Below are positions 42,048 to 44,230 of a stretch of 44,230 bases of DNA, in pieces. The DNA comes from Clostridia bacterium (GTDB lineage Bacteria > Bacillota > Clostridia > Oscillospirales > Acutalibacteraceae). The notes beneath the pieces are model-generated. The model was not told the DNA's origin. It worked only from the letters and a program-made list of their open reading frames with translations, and did no database searches. Each line of letters starts with the position of its first letter. The stretch's first letter is position 1. Made by a program: the position numbers and the translations under genes. The DNA lies in the NCBI GenBank assembly GCA_017474125.1, contig JAFVIF010000003.1, positions 1 through 44,230 of the forward strand, written 5' to 3'.

Positions 42048-42499
42048 AGAAAAGAATTTTGCTGATAGTTTTAATGGCGGTTATATCTGTTTTGGCGGTA
42101 TTTACAGTATTAGAGGCGGCGGGAGAAGGTACGTCTGAAGCACAGTCGCCGCCAATTAACACTCCGCATATCCACCTCGGTACAAAAAACGAGCAAACCG
42201 TAGACCACGATTTTTTTGGTTATTGCGGAAATACCCTTACTACTATTAAGATAAATAATAGGGAGTATACCTTTTGGGGCGGTGATTCGGTTAAATTGAC
42301 CGATATGCTGTTGTACCTTGATTACAGTAATGAAAGGGTATGTAAATGTTATGCCGAAATAAAGGTGGATACCGAATTCGGCTTGGGATATGAAATTAAT
42401 CTCAGAGAAAGCTTTGCAAGAAGTGAAAAGGGTCAGGTGGATTTAACCGAGGAACAGGTTAAGGAGATTAAAGCCTTAATCGACCGACAGTGTAAATAA
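42044..42499 (+). CDS. Exported protein of the serpin operon
   Basis: A 151-residue protein I do not recognise. Residues 1-25 form a signal peptide or N-terminal anchor (RILLIVLMAVISVLAVFTVL). The mature part begins with a Ser/Pro-rich, His-containing stretch (SPPINTPHIHLG), then DHDFFGYCGNTLTTIKINNR and ends in an acidic helix with a final cysteine. C-terminal cysteines (FGYC, VCKCYAE, RQC) could form disulfides. It overlaps the serpin by 4 bp (ATGA), so it is coupled and likely acts in the same extracytoplasmic response. Confidence 0.7.
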   Translation: MKKRILLIVLMAVISVLAVFTVLEAAGEGTSEAQSPPINTPHIHLGTKNEQTVDHDFFGYCGNTLTTIKINNREYTFWGGDSVKLTDMLLYLDYSNERVCKCYAEIKVDTEFGLGYEINLRESFARSEKGQVDLTEEQVKEIKALIDRQCK

Positions 42500-42504
42500 T
42501 GTTC

Positions 42505-42539
42505 AAAATGGGGAGGATTTTGCTATTCTCCCCGTTTTG
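42505..42539 (+). terminator. Terminator of the sigma/serpin operon
   Basis: AAAATGGGGAG and CTCCCCGTTTT pair with one G-T across an internal loop, followed by a T-rich tail. Confidence 0.75.
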
Positions 42540-42646
42540 TATCGAAAATTTTTAAAAATCGCAAGTGAGCAAAACGGAGAAAAACGAAGCAAATCGAAGA
42601 AAAACGTAGATTTCGTTTTTTAAATTAAATTTTAGAAAAATAAGTG

Positions 42647-42675
42647 TTGACAAGGGAAGATAAATGTGGTAGTAT
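42647..42675 (+). promoter_or_regulatory. Promoter of rplM-rpsI
   Basis: TTGACA (42647-42652), a 17-bp spacer and TAGTAT (42670-42675). The leader is only about 35 bases, too short for a structured ribosomal-protein leader. Confidence 0.8.
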
Positions 42676-42718
42676 ACTCAAGGTAAATTTTTAAAGAATA
42701 ATTTATGGAGGAAGTATT

Positions 42719-43144
42719 ATGTCTACATTTATGGCAAAACCCGCTGAAGTTCAGCGTAAATGGTACATTGTAGATGCTGCAGGCAAGCCCCTCGGCCGTA
42801 CTGCAGTTAAGGTTGCCGACTTACTTCGCGGTAAGGGCAAGCCTGAATTTACACCCAACGTGGACTGCGGCGACTTCGTTATCGTAATTAATGCTGAAAA
42901 GGCAGTTCTTACCGGTAAGAAGTTAGATCAGAAGTATTATCGTCGTCACACCGGCTGGATCGGTCACTTAAAAGAGGTTAAGTATTCTACTCTTATGAAC
43001 ACCCGTCCTGAGCTGGCTATGGAGCTTGCTGTTAAGGGCATGGTTCCCGACACCACTATCGGCAGAAAAGCTTTGACCAGACTGCACGTATATCAGGGTA
43101 CCCAGTACAAGCAGGTTGCTCAGAAGCCTGAACTCGTTGACTAA
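42719..43144 (+). CDS. rplM: Large-subunit ribosomal protein uL13
   Basis: A 141-residue protein matching L13 throughout: [55 protein letters not shown] and [20 protein letters not shown]. Binds 23S rRNA early in 50S assembly. GGAGG lies before the ATG. Usual operon partner rpsI follows after 20 bp. Confidence 0.98.
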   Translation: MSTFMAKPAEVQRKWYIVDAAGKPLGRTAVKVADLLRGKGKPEFTPNVDCGDFVIVINAEKAVLTGKKLDQKYYRRHTGWIGHLKEVKYSTLMNTRPELAMELAVKGMVPDTTIGRKALTRLHVYQGTQYKQVAQKPELVD

Positions 43145-43164
43145 TAAGAAGGGAGCAAAAGAAT

Positions 43165-43563
43165 ATGTTTGAAAGTAAACCTTATTTCTACGGTACTGGT
43201 AGAAGAAAAAGTTCTGTAGCTCGCGTTCGTCTTTACAACGGCACAGGCAAAATTACAATTAATGACAGAGATATCGACGATTACTTTGGTCTTGAAACCT
43301 TAAAGCTTATCGTTCGTCAGCCTCTCGCACTTACCGAGACTGCTGAAAAGTTTGATATCGTATGCCGCGTTGCAGGCGGCGGTGTTACCGGTCAGGCCGG
43401 TGCTATCCGTCACGGTATCGCACGTGCATTACTTCAGAGTGATGCTGAGCTTCGCGCAGAGCTCAAGAAGGCCGGATTCCTTACTCGTGATCCTCGTATG
43501 AAGGAAAGAAAGAAGTACGGACTCAAAGGCGCTCGTCGTGCACCCCAGTTCTCAAAGAGATAA
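43165..43563 (+). CDS. rpsI: Small-subunit ribosomal protein uS9
   Basis: A 132-residue protein with [40 protein letters not shown] and the C-terminal [18 protein letters not shown] whose last lysine-arginine contacts tRNA in the 30S P site. AAGGGAG precedes the ATG. Second gene of the conserved rplM-rpsI operon. Confidence 0.98.
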   Translation: MFESKPYFYGTGRRKSSVARVRLYNGTGKITINDRDIDDYFGLETLKLIVRQPLALTETAEKFDIVCRVAGGGVTGQAGAIRHGIARALLQSDAELRAELKKAGFLTRDPRMKERKKYGLKGARRAPQFSKR

Positions 43564-43569
43564 AAAATT

Positions 43570-43595
43570 ACTCCCACGTTTGTGGGAGTTTTTTT
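43570..43595 (+). terminator. Terminator of rplM-rpsI
   Basis: ACTCCCAC and GTGGGAGT around GTTT, followed by a run of T, seven bases after the rpsI stop. Confidence 0.92.
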
Positions 43596-43610
43596 ACTCT
43601 TTGAGAACAA

Positions 43611-43785
43611 CTATATTCGCCTTACGGCGAGTTATATTGCTTCGCAGTTATATTCGGCATTTGCCGAGTTATATTCGCTTCGCGAGTTTTAGCGGCGAAT
43701 ATAATATCACTTTTGCATATGCAAAAATATCACTATGCCGTAAGGCATAATATCACTTTGTGCGAAGCACAAAATATCACTAACT
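43611..43785. repeat. Hairpin array: seven small hairpins with constant linkers
   Basis: Hairpins in order: TCGCC-ttac-GGCGA, TGC-ttc-GCA, TCGGC-attt-GCCGA, TCGC-ttc-GCGA, TTTTGC-atat-GCAAAA (43711-43726), TATGCC-gtaa-GGCATA (43734-43749) and TTTGTGC-gaa-GCACAAA (43757-43773). The first four are joined by AGTTATATT (three copies), the last three are flanked by ATATCAC (four copies). The plan is that of the array at 39148-39569 with different linkers. No credible gene; no terminal repeat found. It lies between two terminators in the 421-bp stretch after rpsI. Confidence 0.7.
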
Positions 43786-43788
43786 CTT

Positions 43789-43817
43789 CCCCGAAACCGT
43801 TTGGTTTTCGGGGTTTT
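43789..43817 (+). terminator. Terminator-like hairpin after the array
   Basis: CCCCGAAA-CC pairs with GG-TTTTCGGGG with one bulged base, followed by TTTT. Confidence 0.65.
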
Positions 43818-43866
43818 CTTTTTGCCTTGTTTTTTGCTTTGGTGCAAACTTGGTGTAAATTATTTT

Positions 43867-43903
43867 AAAAGGACTATGACACACGAAATGTCATAGTCCT
43901 TTT
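43867..43903. terminator. Terminator of the minus-strand MmcQ/YjbR gene
   Basis: AAAAGGACTATGACA and TGTCATAGTCCTTTT form a 15-bp perfect stem around a seven-base loop, with A/T runs on both sides. It lies about 80 bp beyond the minus-strand stop codon. Confidence 0.8.
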
Positions 43904-43984
43904 GATTTTTGTTTGCTTGCGGATGAACTGAAATTTAATTAACTGATTGTAAGTTTATTGTTCTTATTAAATTGTCAAGTTTGT

Positions 43985-44230
43985 TTATAAGTCGTTTAAT
44001 ATCTCTTGTTGTCTTTTCTTACTAAAACCTTTAAGAATAAGATTGTATGATTTATCAACTAATTCCCTTAATAAATCATCAGGAACTTCGCCATCTGGTT
44101 TGATAGAGTTCCAATGAACCTTATTCATATAAAAGCCTGGAACAATATCATCATACTGTTTTCTTAAAAACTCGCCTTCAAGCGGTTCGAGTTTTAGTGT
44201 TATGTAATAGGGTTTGTCATTATCATCAAG
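43985..44230 (-). CDS. MmcQ/YjbR-family protein (partial, cut by window end)
   Basis: Only the C-terminal 81 residues are in the window; the start lies beyond 44230. Visible motifs are YYITLKLEP, a PGFYMNKVHWNSI stretch and the tail VPDDLLRELVDKSYNLILKG followed by FSKKRQQEI, which match the C-terminal half of MmcQ/YjbR (CyaY-like fold) proteins. The family binds DNA in some members, but function is poorly defined. Stop codon at 43985-43987. Confidence 0.8.
   Translation of the reverse strand, partial: LDDNDKPYYITLKLEPLEGEFLRKQYDDIVPGFYMNKVHWNSIKPDGEVPDDLLRELVDKSYNLILKGFSKKRQQEILNDL

Noticed and set aside
42540-42646. Structured leader or small RNA between the serpin operon and rplM
   Set aside because: Repeated AAAACG- and AAATCG-type motifs are present, but no stable fold or promoter was found and the rplM leader is short.
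43538-43750. 70-codon frame overlapping the end of rpsI and the second array
   Set aside because: Composition reflects hairpin linkers (LRTTI, RRVIL, RSYI repeats), the start lies inside rpsI, and it has no ribosome site.

Overview
The window looks like chromosomal DNA of a low-GC, gut-type Clostridia (Oscillospirales-like). This rests on AGGAGG-type ribosome binding sites, many AraC/XRE/PadR one-component regulators, a PadR-DUF1700-DUF4097 operon, an ECF-sigma/serpin operon and rplM-rpsI. No rRNA, tRNA, CRISPR array, phage gene or transposase gene was seen.

Layout. 1-3.2 kb: two XRE regulators (one fused to a desulfoferrodoxin-like domain, one membrane-anchored), a PAP2 phosphatase, a broken GNAT gene and an AraC regulator. 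3.4-7 kb: a metallophosphoesterase and a cytosolic GH78 alpha-L-rhamnosidase preceded by an operator-like palindrome. 7-10.7 kb: a PadR/DUF1700/DUF4097 operon, an AraC gene with a double-palindrome operator, and a radical SAM/SPASM enzyme. 10.8-17.2 kb: four tandem GH3 paralogues. 17.9-21.9 kb: a beta-propeller glycosidase-like protein, a Gfo/Idh/MocA dehydrogenase with a sugar epimerase/isomerase, and an AraC regulator. 22-27.7 kb: YitT, glycerol-1-phosphate dehydrogenase, an asparagine-synthase-like protein lacking the N-terminal nucleophile segment, a 35-residue membrane peptide, a PnuC transporter behind an attenuator-like leader, and an amidohydrolase. 27.7-30.8 kb: a zinc-ribbon protein, an acetyltransferase remnant, FucO and an AraC regulator. 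30.9-36 kb: a six-gene carbohydrate operon (TIM-barrel protein, two SIS proteins, PfkB kinase, unknown protein, Gfo/Idh). 36.2-39.2 kb: a GH2 beta-galactosidase with a charged helical insertion. 39.7-42.5 kb: ECF sigma, anti-sigma, lipoprotein serpin and an exported protein. 42.7-43.6 kb: rplM-rpsI. The window ends in a partial MmcQ/YjbR gene.

How it fits together. Most genes process glycans or their breakdown products in the cytoplasm: rhamnosidase, GH3 set, beta-galactosidase, dehydrogenases, kinase, isomerases, and FucO for lactaldehyde from deoxysugars. AraC-type regulators sit beside these genes. No carbohydrate transporter is encoded here, so uptake must be encoded elsewhere.

The most unusual content lies between genes. 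Two compact elements of 103 and 104 bp (17534-17636 and 28563-28666) share one fold, an outer stem enclosing three perfect or near-perfect hairpins, although their arm sequences differ. Two larger arrays (39148-39569 and about 43611-43785) consist of seven or eight tiny hairpins separated by a constant linker whose orientation flips in the second half; the first is bounded by 18-bp perfect terminal inverted repeats. I do not recognise these as a named family, and they are the best candidates for an undescribed system in this window.
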